From contig JABBOT010000080.1 of assembly GCA_016165875.1 (NCBI GenBank), positions 15,036,064 to 15,100,063 of the forward strand: a stretch of 64,000 nucleotides of DNA, written 5' to 3'. The translations under genes were made by a program, and so were the position numbers. Below, piece by piece: positions 41,623 through 52,241 of this stretch; within the stretch, counting starts at the first letter, position 1, and every line of letters begins with the position of its first letter. The notes under the pieces were generated by a model. That model did no database searches. It saw only the letters and a program-made list of their open reading frames with translations, and was not told the origin of the DNA. The DNA comes from Acanthopleura granulata (Eukaryota; Mollusca; Polyplacophora; Chitonida; Chitonidae).

Positions 41623-43479
41623 TTACACAGGAGCAGCTGCAGATTTGTCCATCTTCTGAGCATTCATCTGAGCTGAAATCAGCTCACTGACTCGTCCATG
41701 TATGCTTTCCATCAGGTCAAAGGTCACCACTGCATTCTGCAGAACTTGGATCTTCTCCTCCTTTGACATGGATAGTGAGTCCACACCACTGACGTTTACA
41801 TTCATTTCAATTTCATCAGAGGTTTTCCTACCAGACTTGATACTTTTCAGTTCCATGTCATAGTGGGCTCTCGACATGTTAATTCCAGTTTTCAAAGGGT
41901 TCAAGAACTGTCCCTCTATGATACCTATTCGACTCCAAACTCCAGTTTTATTTACTACCGGTGAGTCACTAAGGATCAAGAAACGCACTAAATTTAAACC
42001 AGCCATGATGCGATCTGACTGGTCAAGGAGATCGCTAGTGGCGCCTTCTGGAAGCTTTAAAGCGAAGGTGACAAGTTTTTCCAAGGGAGCGCCAATAAAA
42101 GGTTGTCCAGAATCTTTTGATTTGAGAACTGCAGCTAATTGGTCCTTGATCATTTTCACAACTAGAGAAGCAATGCCGGAATGTGATGTTTTATGAAGAA
42201 CGAATTCCATGAGCTTATACCGTCCATGTAAAGTGAACTTATTGATGAAGTATGGTAACAGTTTGATGGCCAACTGTCTGAGTTCATTCACAGAACAGTG
42301 TAACATTATGTCCATGAGCACTAAGACAAAATCTGTCACGTCGTCTAACTCTAAAAGATCAGCCGGCAGAGTCTTACGGGGAATGTTGTCTAAGACGGCC
42401 TCTGCCAAGAAAATACCTTTATAAATTACAAGACTTTCTTGCTTTCGTAGGAGTCTTTTAATGAACGGTAAACAATGACAGAGAGTGTACATGTGGCTAT
42501 ACACACATGGCCAGTTCTTTCGTCCTATTTGCTCTCCATGTACGAGGTAAGAGAAGCAGGCCAGGCTGTCTTCGGGAACAGGCTCCTCCAGTTCCAGATC
42601 TATATCAACATCCTCCAAAATCCCATCCTGTTTGCCGATGTTGTCCTCAATCCTGGTCCGCTTCCTTTCTTGTTTTATCCAATTTTCCCTTTCAATGCGA
42701 GCATTTGAGTCTGATGTCGACAGAATGAGTTTATGAAAGTTTCTGTGTAGTTCTGATAAATACTGTACTGCTACTTCTGCATCCATCCTGCAAGAGGTCT
42801 TTGTGACCTGCCCAGTGTCATCCGCGTGCGACAGATCTACATACAACAACGGATGACTCAGCAGTTTTAGAATGCACCGAGTTAGCTCCCTTACTTGGTG
42901 ACTATTTTTCTCCCTGGCATGGCCAGGATTGCTAACAGATACTTCCCATACAAATGGGTGCAGGAACTGAAGAAAGAGTTTCACAACTTCTCCAATTCTT
43001 GCCACTTTTGGATCACCTTCCAGAAGTTTCTTTTCCTCTCCTTCCAGTCCAGTTTCATCTGGCACCTCCAAACTAGAAATGTGTCCAAATAAGGTTTCCA
43101 GGGCTATGTCCAGTGACTTCACACGTCTTGTTGGAATCTTGAGAAGAACTGCCTGGGTGGCATCCATCAGCGTGCGATACTTCATGTCATCTCTATCGTC
43201 ATCTATGTGTTCTAGGATGATGATGAGCAGCTCTTTCGGGTTACCATCCTCAATCAAGTATTTCAACCCTTCCTCACATGTCTCGAAGAAGACAGGAGCT
43301 TCTTCGAACATGGCATTAGTCATATGTTTGCAGATTTCTGTGGCAAAATCCCAGAAAATTCCCGGCTGGAGAGCTGCTTTGGTTAGCACTAATCTGCGAA
43401 ACTCAATGCTGTCCCTGACTTTCAGGCAGATCTGGAGATCTTTAATGTACTCCAACGGGTCAGCTATCAGTTCAGCCAT
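41623..43479 (-). CDS. GLMN: Glomulin, intronless
   Basis: Glomulin is a helical-repeat protein that binds the RING domain of RBX1 and restrains cullin-RING ubiquitin ligases; it also binds FKBP12. One uninterrupted frame codes 618 aa from the ATG at 43479; the frame stays open for 20 more codons upstream, but MAELIADPLEY looks like the natural start and human GLMN is ~590 aa. Family blocks are NPKELLIIILEHI, LPEGATSDLLDQSDRIMAG, LNLVRFLIL, a TGVWSRIG block, FLNPLKTGINMSRAHYD and VVTFDLMESIHGRVSEL, reaching the normal C-terminus. A Glu/Asp-rich stretch sits mid-protein (about residues 285-305). No frameshift or stop is seen. The vertebrate gene has many introns, so a single exon is unusual. 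No poly(A) signal is evident within a few hundred bases. Confidence 0.95.
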   Translation of the reverse strand: MAELIADPLEYIKDLQICLKVRDSIEFRRLVLTKAALQPGIFWDFATEICKHMTNAMFEEAPVFFETCEEGLKYLIEDGNPKELLIIILEHIDDDRDDMKYRTLMDATQAVLLKIPTRRVKSLDIALETLFGHISSLEVPDETGLEGEEKKLLEGDPKVARIGEVVKLFLQFLHPFVWEVSVSNPGHAREKNSHQVRELTRCILKLLSHPLLYVDLSHADDTGQVTKTSCRMDAEVAVQYLSELHRNFHKLILSTSDSNARIERENWIKQERKRTRIEDNIGKQDGILEDVDIDLELEEPVPEDSLACFSYLVHGEQIGRKNWPCVYSHMYTLCHCLPFIKRLLRKQESLVIYKGIFLAEAVLDNIPRKTLPADLLELDDVTDFVLVLMDIMLHCSVNELRQLAIKLLPYFINKFTLHGRYKLMEFVLHKTSHSGIASLVVKMIKDQLAAVLKSKDSGQPFIGAPLEKLVTFALKLPEGATSDLLDQSDRIMAGLNLVRFLILSDSPVVNKTGVWSRIGIIEGQFLNPLKTGINMSRAHYDMELKSIKSGRKTSDEIEMNVNVSGVDSLSMSKEEKIQVLQNAVVTFDLMESIHGRVSELISAQMNAQKMDKSAAAPV

Positions 43480-43582
43480 GATTGCCTCTACCACAATACC
43501 ATGGACCACACACCACGAGAAAACAGCACCTGGTAGCATGTGACAGAAACAATGGGCACAGTTTAGAAATGTTCCCAGAGCT

Positions 43583-43690
43583 AATTTATTTATTTTATTT
43601 TGCGATACTCAAGAATATTTCACTTATACGACAGCTGCCCCGATTATGATAAGAGGAAACCGAGTCCAGGGGAAACCCATGACCATCAAC
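43583..43690 (-). repeat. SINE tail/body fragment upstream of GLMN
   Basis: GCGATACTCAAGAATATTTCACTTATACGACAG matches the tail block of the window's SINE; the head is missing. Confidence 0.7.
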
Positions 43691-43699
43691 ATTCAGAAT

Positions 43700-46600
43700 A
43701 TTGTACATTTTATTTAAGTGGTGTTTCAACCCCATACTCATGGCTAATTCATTTATCGTAATTCTAAATGACCCAACATTTTGCTCCAAAGACTGCATTT
43801 TTAGATGCAAAGAATGTCATAAACATACATTTTTCCACTGGGATATCACCCTACCTTCCTAACAAACCTTAAAACACCTTTCGACAAACAACAGAACACT
43901 AAGAATGAGGAAAAACTGCTTTGTCATAGACAAAATATTAGGCCATTTAGGGTATACCACAGGAGCCTGGGTAGAGAAAACTGTGGAGAGATCAGAAGAA
44001 AGGTGACAGATGAACACCCTGTACAGATAATTAGCAAACATCCAATTCCAGAGTGATTTGATTCTTAACTGCTTCGCATTTTGTTTGTATAAATTATTCA
44101 GAATATGGTGTTTCTGCCTTGAATGATCAGGGGGTAAAATCTGAGGGTGCAGACTGATGTGACATTCCTTAGATCACAGCGGATGTTTGAGGTGGACAAA
44201 AACATCTATAATGTAATAACATGTATTTTCCACTTATACATTCAGCACAAGTAAGTGACAAGTGTGACTGTCACTGAACATCTAAAGTATTCAGAAAAAT
44301 TTTTGAATAATTTTGTAATTATGTAACAGAAAAAAATCACAGAAGAAGGTAATTGCAAAGAATAATGAACTGATAATCATTTTGCAAAAGAAAACATTTC
44401 AGATTACGGACCCAAACATGGTTTAATTCACTGATGTCATGCTGTCATGGTGCTCGAATATGTATCATCAGTAATTAAAGACAATATTCACTACACATCA
44501 GATATAATATACTCATATTAATATATTAGGTATAGGGAAATTGGCCATCTGGTTACCATGACAACTGCACACCTGGAATTATAACTCAGAGTCAAACCTA
44601 TCTTATTATATACAAGTAGACAGCAGTAAATTGACAATCTGGTTACCACAGCAACCACAAAAATGGGCAAAAATAAGGAACAACACCAATGCCTCTGTAC
44701 TAACCCAAATAACCCTCCTAGAGATTGCTGTTTGTTTACTGTTACTTTAATGTAATTCAATTTTAGTTTGATTCCGTGGCAATCCCCAGTCTGATCACCT
44801 ATGGGTACTGACACTGATAAAAGATGACAAATACGTAACCTATCAAGTGAATTTCAGTGCACCCAAATATATTACAGAAGCCCGCACATCATACACCACA
44901 GTGTAAAAGCAAATTTTCAGGGAATACAGCCATGTTAATGTTATGTGAAAACGATCAGTGGTTTTGGAGATCTATCATCTAGTGGGATAGAGGGGAGGGA
45001 GTGCATCAGTAATTAAGCGGTCACTACCCATGCTCCATGAATGCGGCAGTTTTCGGTCTGGCATCTGTATGCAATACTTGTCGGTATATTAAGTATCCAT
45101 GGTACAGATTCAGGTTGTGCCATAGGCCAGGGTCTTGGCTGTGATCTTTTAATATGGGGTTAGGCATAGATCACAGACCAGAAGTTATGCAGTTAAATAG
45201 TGGTATTTAAAAAAAGCTACAAAAATCCGTGCAAAAATGAACAAAGACATGCATGAACTGGGTAAAACTGAGATAAACTATGTTCACCAAGACATTCCCT
45301 GTTCTTGTGCCAAATTTTTTCCCGTTCTGTAGCCTTTACCAGTAAATCCAAGATAATTCATATAAGTGACTTACGCTCACATGCCTTGTCGACAACTTGA
45401 CCTCACAAACCGTGTTGTTGCTCCCCGTGCATGCACATCCATGGTTGACCTTGATGCAAATTGATTGAAGGTGTAGATTTGTTTAGTATGGATGTAAATT
45501 TCAAGATATGATGTCATGGAAAGGTCAACCAGCGATGAGCATGCGCACCTCATTGACACAGAGGTAAAAGGCATGGCAGCATGTGCCTGCTGACCTATTT
45601 CGGCTAAGATTTACTTGAGAATGGTAAGTAGCGATTGTGGCAAAATGTGCACAAATATTTCCACTTTCAGATTTAAGGTGCTTTATGTGTATAAGCCAAA
45701 TCAGCACTGGAGCAGTCTCATGAGATTAACACTGTTTGGGCAAGACATGAGTGGGTGCTCTCGCAAAGTAACGCAAACGAACTCTAAAAAGATGTGATTT
45801 CCAGTAGTCGCTATGCCTTAGAATGTTCTTGATGTTGTAGTAACTACCAGAAATCATGTTTTGTTAGTATTATTTTGCGAGGGTAACCACTCATGTTTCG
45901 CCCTAACAGTGTTAATCTTGCAAAACAGCTATAAGGCCGATTCAGGTTATTCGTGAAGAATCTAACGTGAATGCAGCAGAAATGAACAATGGGGTAACAA
46001 CTTACAAGCATTATACCTAAATCAAGTCCACATAGCCCGCTGGCTAAGAGTGGCCAGTGGTCCCTGCCTATCAGTAAACATGAGCCACCAATACACCGTG
46101 GTCTCCCGCTAATGGTGTTGGACAACTTGTGCTGAAATATCTCCACGAAAATCACGTAACCTTGCATATTCAACATAGACAGGCCGTGTTTACAGGGAAA
46201 TACGGCAGCAGTAAGGATTAGGGTGATATCACGTGGTAGGGTGACGTCAGTTTATTTAAAAATGTCCTTTTCTCGATGAACATCAGAAAAGTGGGTCAGC
46301 CACGAACAATGGCTCAACCCATTCTTTACAAATCCCGGAAATACATTTCCCTGTATGGCATTCAAAAAATCTGACTGAGGGTGGCTGGTGATTTGTCCAT
46401 CTCTCCGCCACTTTGGCTCGAGGAATCATTTGACAGCTCTACAACAACAACAACACTAACAACGTCGAATTTAACTATCTAACTGCGACGCACAAGGGAG
46501 AAAAACGGGAGATCCAGACTATCCGATCTCGTTAAAAGTAGATATCAATCAAAATAACACACCAAAACCACGACTTAGACCAAATCATCATACCTAAAAC

Positions 46601-47050
46601 AGAGAAACTGCGACTGACATCTGACAATCCTGGAAGTTGTTTACATCGCACATGGTTAACACAGCCTGGCGCTAGATGTCGCTCCACATCCCCTGAGGCT
46701 CACTCGCAAGTGAGTGGAGGCACGGGCGTTTCGTCTTGAACTGTACATGTTGGTCTACACATGTAGGTGGCCATGCACTTCTTGAAACCTGCAGGCCAAT
46801 GATAAATTGTCGTGAATATTTCATACTTTAGCATTGAGATATACATAGATATACAACATACCCATAGATGTGTGCCAAATAGAGATGTATGCCTATGTAG
46901 AAGAATGCATAACTGTCTACGTTGTTAGCAATACTAGCTTTATAAGTATGTTCTGTTTCATATGACGAAGGTTGAGCAAAGTCAGTGAATTAAGTTATAC
47001 CTCAGATGATATTTCGTGGCTGGTCTACCTTTTCGCGTCATTTAGTATAA
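43700..47050. other. Upstream region of GLMN; no coding sequence recognised
   Basis: Any GLMN 5'UTR exons and promoter should lie here. Two similar segments occur at 44520-44570 and 44620-44665 (ATCTGGTTACCA). An inverted pair at 45715-45780 and 45865-45925 shares GATTAACACTGTT and ACATGAGTGG. GCGCTAGATGTCGCTC at 46668-46683 resembles a CTCF-type core, a weak observation. Confidence 0.4.
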
Positions 47051-47057
47051 CAATTTA

Positions 47058-47320
47058 TTATATTTATTATTTGATTGGTGTTTTACGCCGTACTCAAGAA
47101 TATTTCACTTATACGACGGCGGCTAGCATTATAGTGGGAGGAAATCGGGCAGAGCCAAGGGGAAATCCACGACCATCTGTAGGTTGCTGGCGGATCTTCA
47201 TGCTTACGGCCGGAGAGGAAGCCAGCATGACCTGGACTTGAACTCACAGCGACCGCATTGGAGAGGGGCACTTGGGTTATTACGCCGCACTGGGGCGCTA
47301 ACACCCTCGGCCTCAATTTA
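47058..47320 (-). repeat. Nearly full-length SINE, minus strand
   Basis: Contains the complete tail block, the palindromic body, GGACTTGAACTCACA (the B-box on the opposite strand) and a tRNA-like head near 47300. Confidence 0.85.
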
Positions 47321-47396
47321 TTATAGGATTACGTTGTGTTAAAGTTGTAGGCCTATTATACAATCAAACCGCAGGGATAGGACTGGAGACACCAGG

Positions 47397-47397
<1 letters not shown>

Positions 47398-47441
<44 letters not shown>

Positions 47442-47442
47442 G
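47398..47442. repeat. (AC)n microsatellite
   Basis: About 20 CA units. Confidence 0.95.
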
Positions 47443-47958
47443 TTTTCCCTACTCTAAACACAGTTTTTAATGCAGAAAGGGCACTTATTGCCCACAAGTA
47501 ATACATTACATGTACAAATGCTCCTAAAAATCGCCTGTAGGTAAATATGTAAGGAAAAAAGGTGATGTGACGTCAGAGAAACTTTATCACTGGCATTATT
47601 GTCCAGGAAGCCCACCTTACATTTCGAACATTTGACTGCATTTAATTCAGTGAACAAAAAATCATTTTTGAAGAAGATTTCAATTGCCTTTGTCAAGATT
47701 TCCACCTTTTAATTCGGCCTTTTACTTTACTGCACAGGTTAACTTTAAATTGGTAGTGGGAGTTTTCTCCGCACGAGCTTTAAACAAAAAAGTACTTATT
47801 TCAAAGTTTATATGGAACAGGTTTATCCTGCCAATGGAAACAACTTTTGTCATTTACCGGTACGCACAAATACCTTCGTTTTCCTTGTCGTGCCCAAACC
47901 CGTAACATACCTATGCCCGTCGAACGCCTTGATCGGACCCAGTGAAGCATACATATAC

Positions 47959-50900
47959 AGACCGGGAGCCCAGGTACCTGTATCTGAGTACCTGGCTATT
48001 TAGGCAGCCACTTGAAATACTCAGAAATGGATTTCTGCCAGGCGGATGTGGCCCATGGGCCCCCTTTAAGAAACACCCAAAATGGGTCAACCTTAAACAT
48101 TGGAGGTACCTGTCAGGCTTGTACAAAGAACACATACGCACGGTGAAAACGAGTCCATACCTGGCAGACACAATAGCCGCAGCAGAAGCGCCGCCAGACG
48201 CCCGGGAAGGGTCCTCTAATTTGGGCCAGCTCAAACATAGGCGGTACTAGATAAACTAGGTTTAATTGGCAGAGTGCTATAAGGAGAATGTGAAGTGACC
48301 TGTGCCAGACATTTTATCCGCTGCGTTCACCTAACCGGACGTTCAGAAATAACTGCCCCAAGGGCCCTTCGTGACAATTAGAGTGGCCTAAACATTGGGG
48401 GTACTGGATAAATTCTGTGCTGTCTTATCAAGTACATGCTGTACAATACAAAGTGTCCTGTGCCAGACATTTTATCCGCTGCATTGACCTCGCCAGACAC
48501 TCTAAACCCCCACCTGCACTCTAATCTGGCTTTGTATAAAGCAAGGCTCTCTCAAACACAGGAACTGCTGGATAGATCCAATAATTTCACGTCAAGTATA
48601 TTCAGTAGAAGACAAACTAAGTACAGACAGACAGTTTACTCACTCAGAAATTATTTGAACCGGAATGCATCAGGTCTGTTGACATGCGTAGTGGACGGAA
48701 CAGACGTCAGTTTGTAACGTCTTATTACAAACAGCTGCAAAAAGCTCAATTTGATTCTCTTTGCACTAAGCGGACATGATTCCACAAACGTTGTAGCACA
48801 AGAACCACTGGATTTCTTCAGGTTGTTGCAGTCGACGGTAAATAAGATTCTACTATTCACGGGTTTCTATTCACAGTTTGTGCGTGACGACCTCCCTGAT
48901 GAAATAATTTCTTACATGGATCACAGACCTGCCTCTCCAATCCGAAAGGACGCTGTTCGAGGAAATATTATCAAAAGCATGAATAGCCAAGGAGACGCAT
49001 CAGGAGTACGGTGTTGTTACTTATGACTTTGCCGTTGAGCTAAAAGCATGTTCAATTCAGTCTCTAGATTCACCACTCTTTGATCGACTCCTGATCATGC
49101 TCGGAAACTTTCACCTGGAGCTGGCTTTTTACAGTGCAATAGAAACATATTTAAACGAGTCGGGTGCCGAATATCTGTTAACAGAATCTGGAGTACTTGC
49201 AGAAGGCTAATTTTGGGGTTTCACCCGAGGTAAATACCACTACTTCTGTTTCAGTTTGCATGAAAACTGTATGACAGATTTCTGTAAACTCTCACACAAG
49301 AAAGCAAACATGAGGTAAAAGCACAGCTTGCAGAAGCGCCTGAAGATTTCAATGTGTTGGAACAGTTTTTTAAATCTAAAATATTAACAATAAAACACAA
49401 GAACCAGCATGAAGCTTTTTACAGTAATGTAAGGCTAATCAGGCCCAACTGCTCAGTACTCGTGTCTCTATTTCTCTTTACATGATCAACTGGATACTCA
49501 GGAATCTGATGCGGACAGTACGAACAAATGACGTCGATGGCTTTTTGCACTCGACGAACATCAAAACAGTTTTCAAGAACAGCAGTAGAACAAACTGTTA
49601 ACAGGGATGCCTCGTCACCAGTGCCAGGCATTGCTGGATTTCACAACTCTCTTAGTGCAATTCAACGATGTTGTATCACATCAACTCACAGGGGCATGTC
49701 CGTTATAGAGCTTCCACGTCTTACTGGGCTGGAAAAAGAGGAGCAGTTTGACACACAGCTTCGCCTCAGTCGAATGCAGGAGGACAACAGTCAAATACAT
49801 TCTTTACTAAACACAGTGACTGAATCGTGTGACCCTTTTTAAGCAACCATGTCAACCAATGAAAGACTTATTAACATTGCACCAGGTAAGGCAACAGCTC
49901 CAGAAAGCCAAAAGTACTTAACAGAAACCCTCTCAAAAAGTCTGAGACTACGATAAACATTTCAATATGAGTGTAGCCAAGATAAATCCAGATTTGTTAA
50001 ACCTGTCCGGAGAAGGGGGGTAGAGAACTTAACCCCTGATAACAAAGACAGACCTCCCCCATCTTCAAAATGCAAGACAGTAACTGAAGGTTTAAGAGAT
50101 GTTTTCATCCGAATGTTCTTGGTTATTTCAGAAAAGACAGATATGAGCACATTGTTACATTCCCTATAACAGAGTTTCCCCTTTCACTCGCACATTCTGA
50201 TAGTTCACGGAAGACAACACCAATTCCAAGTTTATGAGAAAGCTAGAATCATTGAAAGACGGACGGTCCAAACAACCCTGCCACAGATTGATGCAACTTT
50301 AAGAGATGGTGGACTGCTTATACACTCCTTTCTCTCAGCCAGTGGCGACATTATTTCTTACGGGCAGTTGATTAGATGTCTGTTGTCACATGTATTCTTA
50401 AATCTTGTAAATGAAATGAAGTTGTTTGATTCATATCTTCCTTCGTCTCTCAAAGGTGGTAAGAGAAAACAACGCGGAGCAGATCGATCATTTGTCATTA
50501 GTAGCAGTCACCTGAACAGAACTGCCAGAAGTTGTTTAAAGATCAGCTGGCAAAGATTCTTTTTAGAGAATGGAAAGGAAATAATTTATGGGCAAAGAAG
50601 AAGCTTGTCATATCCGATGGAAGTAACTGTGTTTCCATAAACTTCAGTGAGACTGATTGTGTCATGGACATTGAGCATCCAGGCCATCTGCAATGTATGC
50701 ATGAGGAAGTTGATACACTACTTGCCTTCCACGCATCAGCTGTGACAGGCAATGCTGCCATCAGAGCTTTAGACACGTTTAGAGATATTTTTGGGATTTT
50801 ACTTGGAATGTTTGGAAGACGTGTGAACAAGAGAAGGTCATTAAACCCGACTGACATGGAATGTGGTTCGGATAACGAACGACGATACACAGATGTGAGT

Positions 50901-51273
50901 AGAATTGCCATTGTGTTACAACAAGACCCCAATGGAATCTTGTACCTCCTATGTTTGAGCTAGCCCAAATTAAAGGACCCCTCCAGGGCGGCCCTTTCTG
51001 GCGGCCCTCCCGCAGAGGTTATTTTGTTTGGCAAGCATGGACTGGTTTTCACCTTGCATATGTGCTCTTTGAAGAAGTTGTTCTGACTGGTATCTCCAAT
51101 GTTTGAGCTGGGCAAATGTTAGGAGTCTCTTAAAGGGGGTTCAGGGGCCACACGCAGTGGGTGCCGCCTGGCGGAAATCCAATTATGAGTATTTCAAGTG
51201 GCTGCCTAAGTAGCCATGGTCTCAGATGTTGGTACCTCGTTCGTTTGAGCTCGAGGTGCTGGCCCCCCGGCCT
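47959..51273 (+). mobile_element. ~3.3-kb transposon-like unit with ~300-bp terminal inverted repeats
   Basis: The left end 47959-48250 and the right end 50935-51273 are inverted copies. Shared words are GGCAGCCACTTGAAATACTC (left 48003) against its complement at the right (51189-51211), GGATTTC.GCCAGGCGG, and ATTTGGGC.AGCTCAAACATAGG at the inner border. The right arm has an extra ~22 bases near its end. The termini read AG(A/G)CCGGG. A 4-base ATAC flanks both sides within one base of the ends, a possible target duplication. Between the arms lies one broken gene on the plus strand. The superfamily is not recognised. Confidence 0.75.
48436..50963 (+). pseudogene. Broken copy of a large uncharacterised invertebrate gene family (HEEADT-type)
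   Basis: Pieces in several plus-strand frames match, in order, a long protein family I know only as 'uncharacterized protein' from molluscs, cnidarians and echinoderms: FDRLLIMLGNFHLEL (about 49077), ESGVLAEG (about 49190, then a stop), RTVRTNDVDGF (about 49515), QTVNRDASSPVPGI (about 49592), DGGLLIHSF (about 50310), SYLPSSLKGGKRKQRGAD (about 50430) and HEEVDTLLAFHASA (about 50700). Frames change between pieces and stops interrupt at least at 49023 and about 49207, so it is not functional. The enclosing inverted repeats suggest the family is, or rides on, a DNA transposon. Confidence 0.75.
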
Positions 51274-51279
51274 AATACG

Positions 51280-52235
51280 CCAATAATGGAATAGCTAGAA
51301 CAGACTAAAATCTCGATTCAATAAACCTCCCATCCTGTATACACGCTGTCTGTGAGTTAATTCTTACTAGCATATAACTTGCACTGGAAATTGCTGATGG
51401 CATATATTACTTACATGTGACCAGTTGTGTGATAACGGATTAAAAGTACCCTAGTCCGTTAATGGGGATTGTGCACTGCGTTGAGAAAAGGGCCTACTGC
51501 TTTGCGTGAATTAGAACTAAGCTGGTCGTATACGATATATCATCTCAAGCTCCTGTTGAACAGTCTCCGATTTCTCACCAGCGGTATGAATACAGTGAGG
51601 CAGTCAAGATAACTGGTTGTGAGTTGATATTACATTGCGAACTTCGACTGGTATGCCGGATGTCCTGCACCAATCTGAAAGCTGGCTTGGCTGCCATTCT
51701 GTGTAATAGCGGTACGAAGTGAATTAATTATTCTCGGGTGAGCAATTAATAATAGCAAAATAAATAAATAAATAACAGGTAAACATATAAACACCATTAA
51801 CGTATATACTTTAAAAGCGGAAAAATAGTGATATTTAATGTGCATATATATATGTGATTCACTCCAACGTCTTCATACAAGACGTGCATGTATGCCGCGG
51901 AGATTTGGTGTCCTGTCACTAACTACACACGTCAAATCGGCCTATATATATGGGCTCTCTCAAAATATGAAACCTACAGCAGTGCACCGTCAAATTTTGT
52001 GAAATGTACCCCGCGTATCATGTCAGATTGTTTACTTAGGACAGTGGGTGTGTCTCTAACCGCGTGTCTTTTGTGAGCCCACAGTATATCTACTCTAAAA
52101 CCTCTTCCCAGACGCGACAGTCCAGGCCTTGTACCTGTTTTGAGAAACTTCAAAGTCGTTCCTGTTCCTGCATTCTGTATATACTTTATAATATCTCACA
52201 CATATACATATATACCCACATGTACACATGCCGAT
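51280..52235. other. Upstream region of the CAP gene
   Basis: No coding sequence recognised. An A-rich AAATAAATAAATAAC stretch at 51759-51777 may be a SINE tail. A pyrimidine-poor but clear gatttcag at 52233-52240, one base before the ATG of the CAP gene, suggests a 5'UTR exon somewhere in or before this stretch. Confidence 0.4.
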
Positions 52236-52241
52236 TTCAGT

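Noticed and set aside
43079..43543. 154-codon plus-strand open frame
   Set aside because: Shadow of the glomulin gene on the other strand, as are the other plus-strand frames between 41876 and 43092.
47942..48250. 102-107-codon open frames on both strands
   Set aside because: They lie in the left terminal inverted repeat of the transposon-like unit and have no coding similarity.
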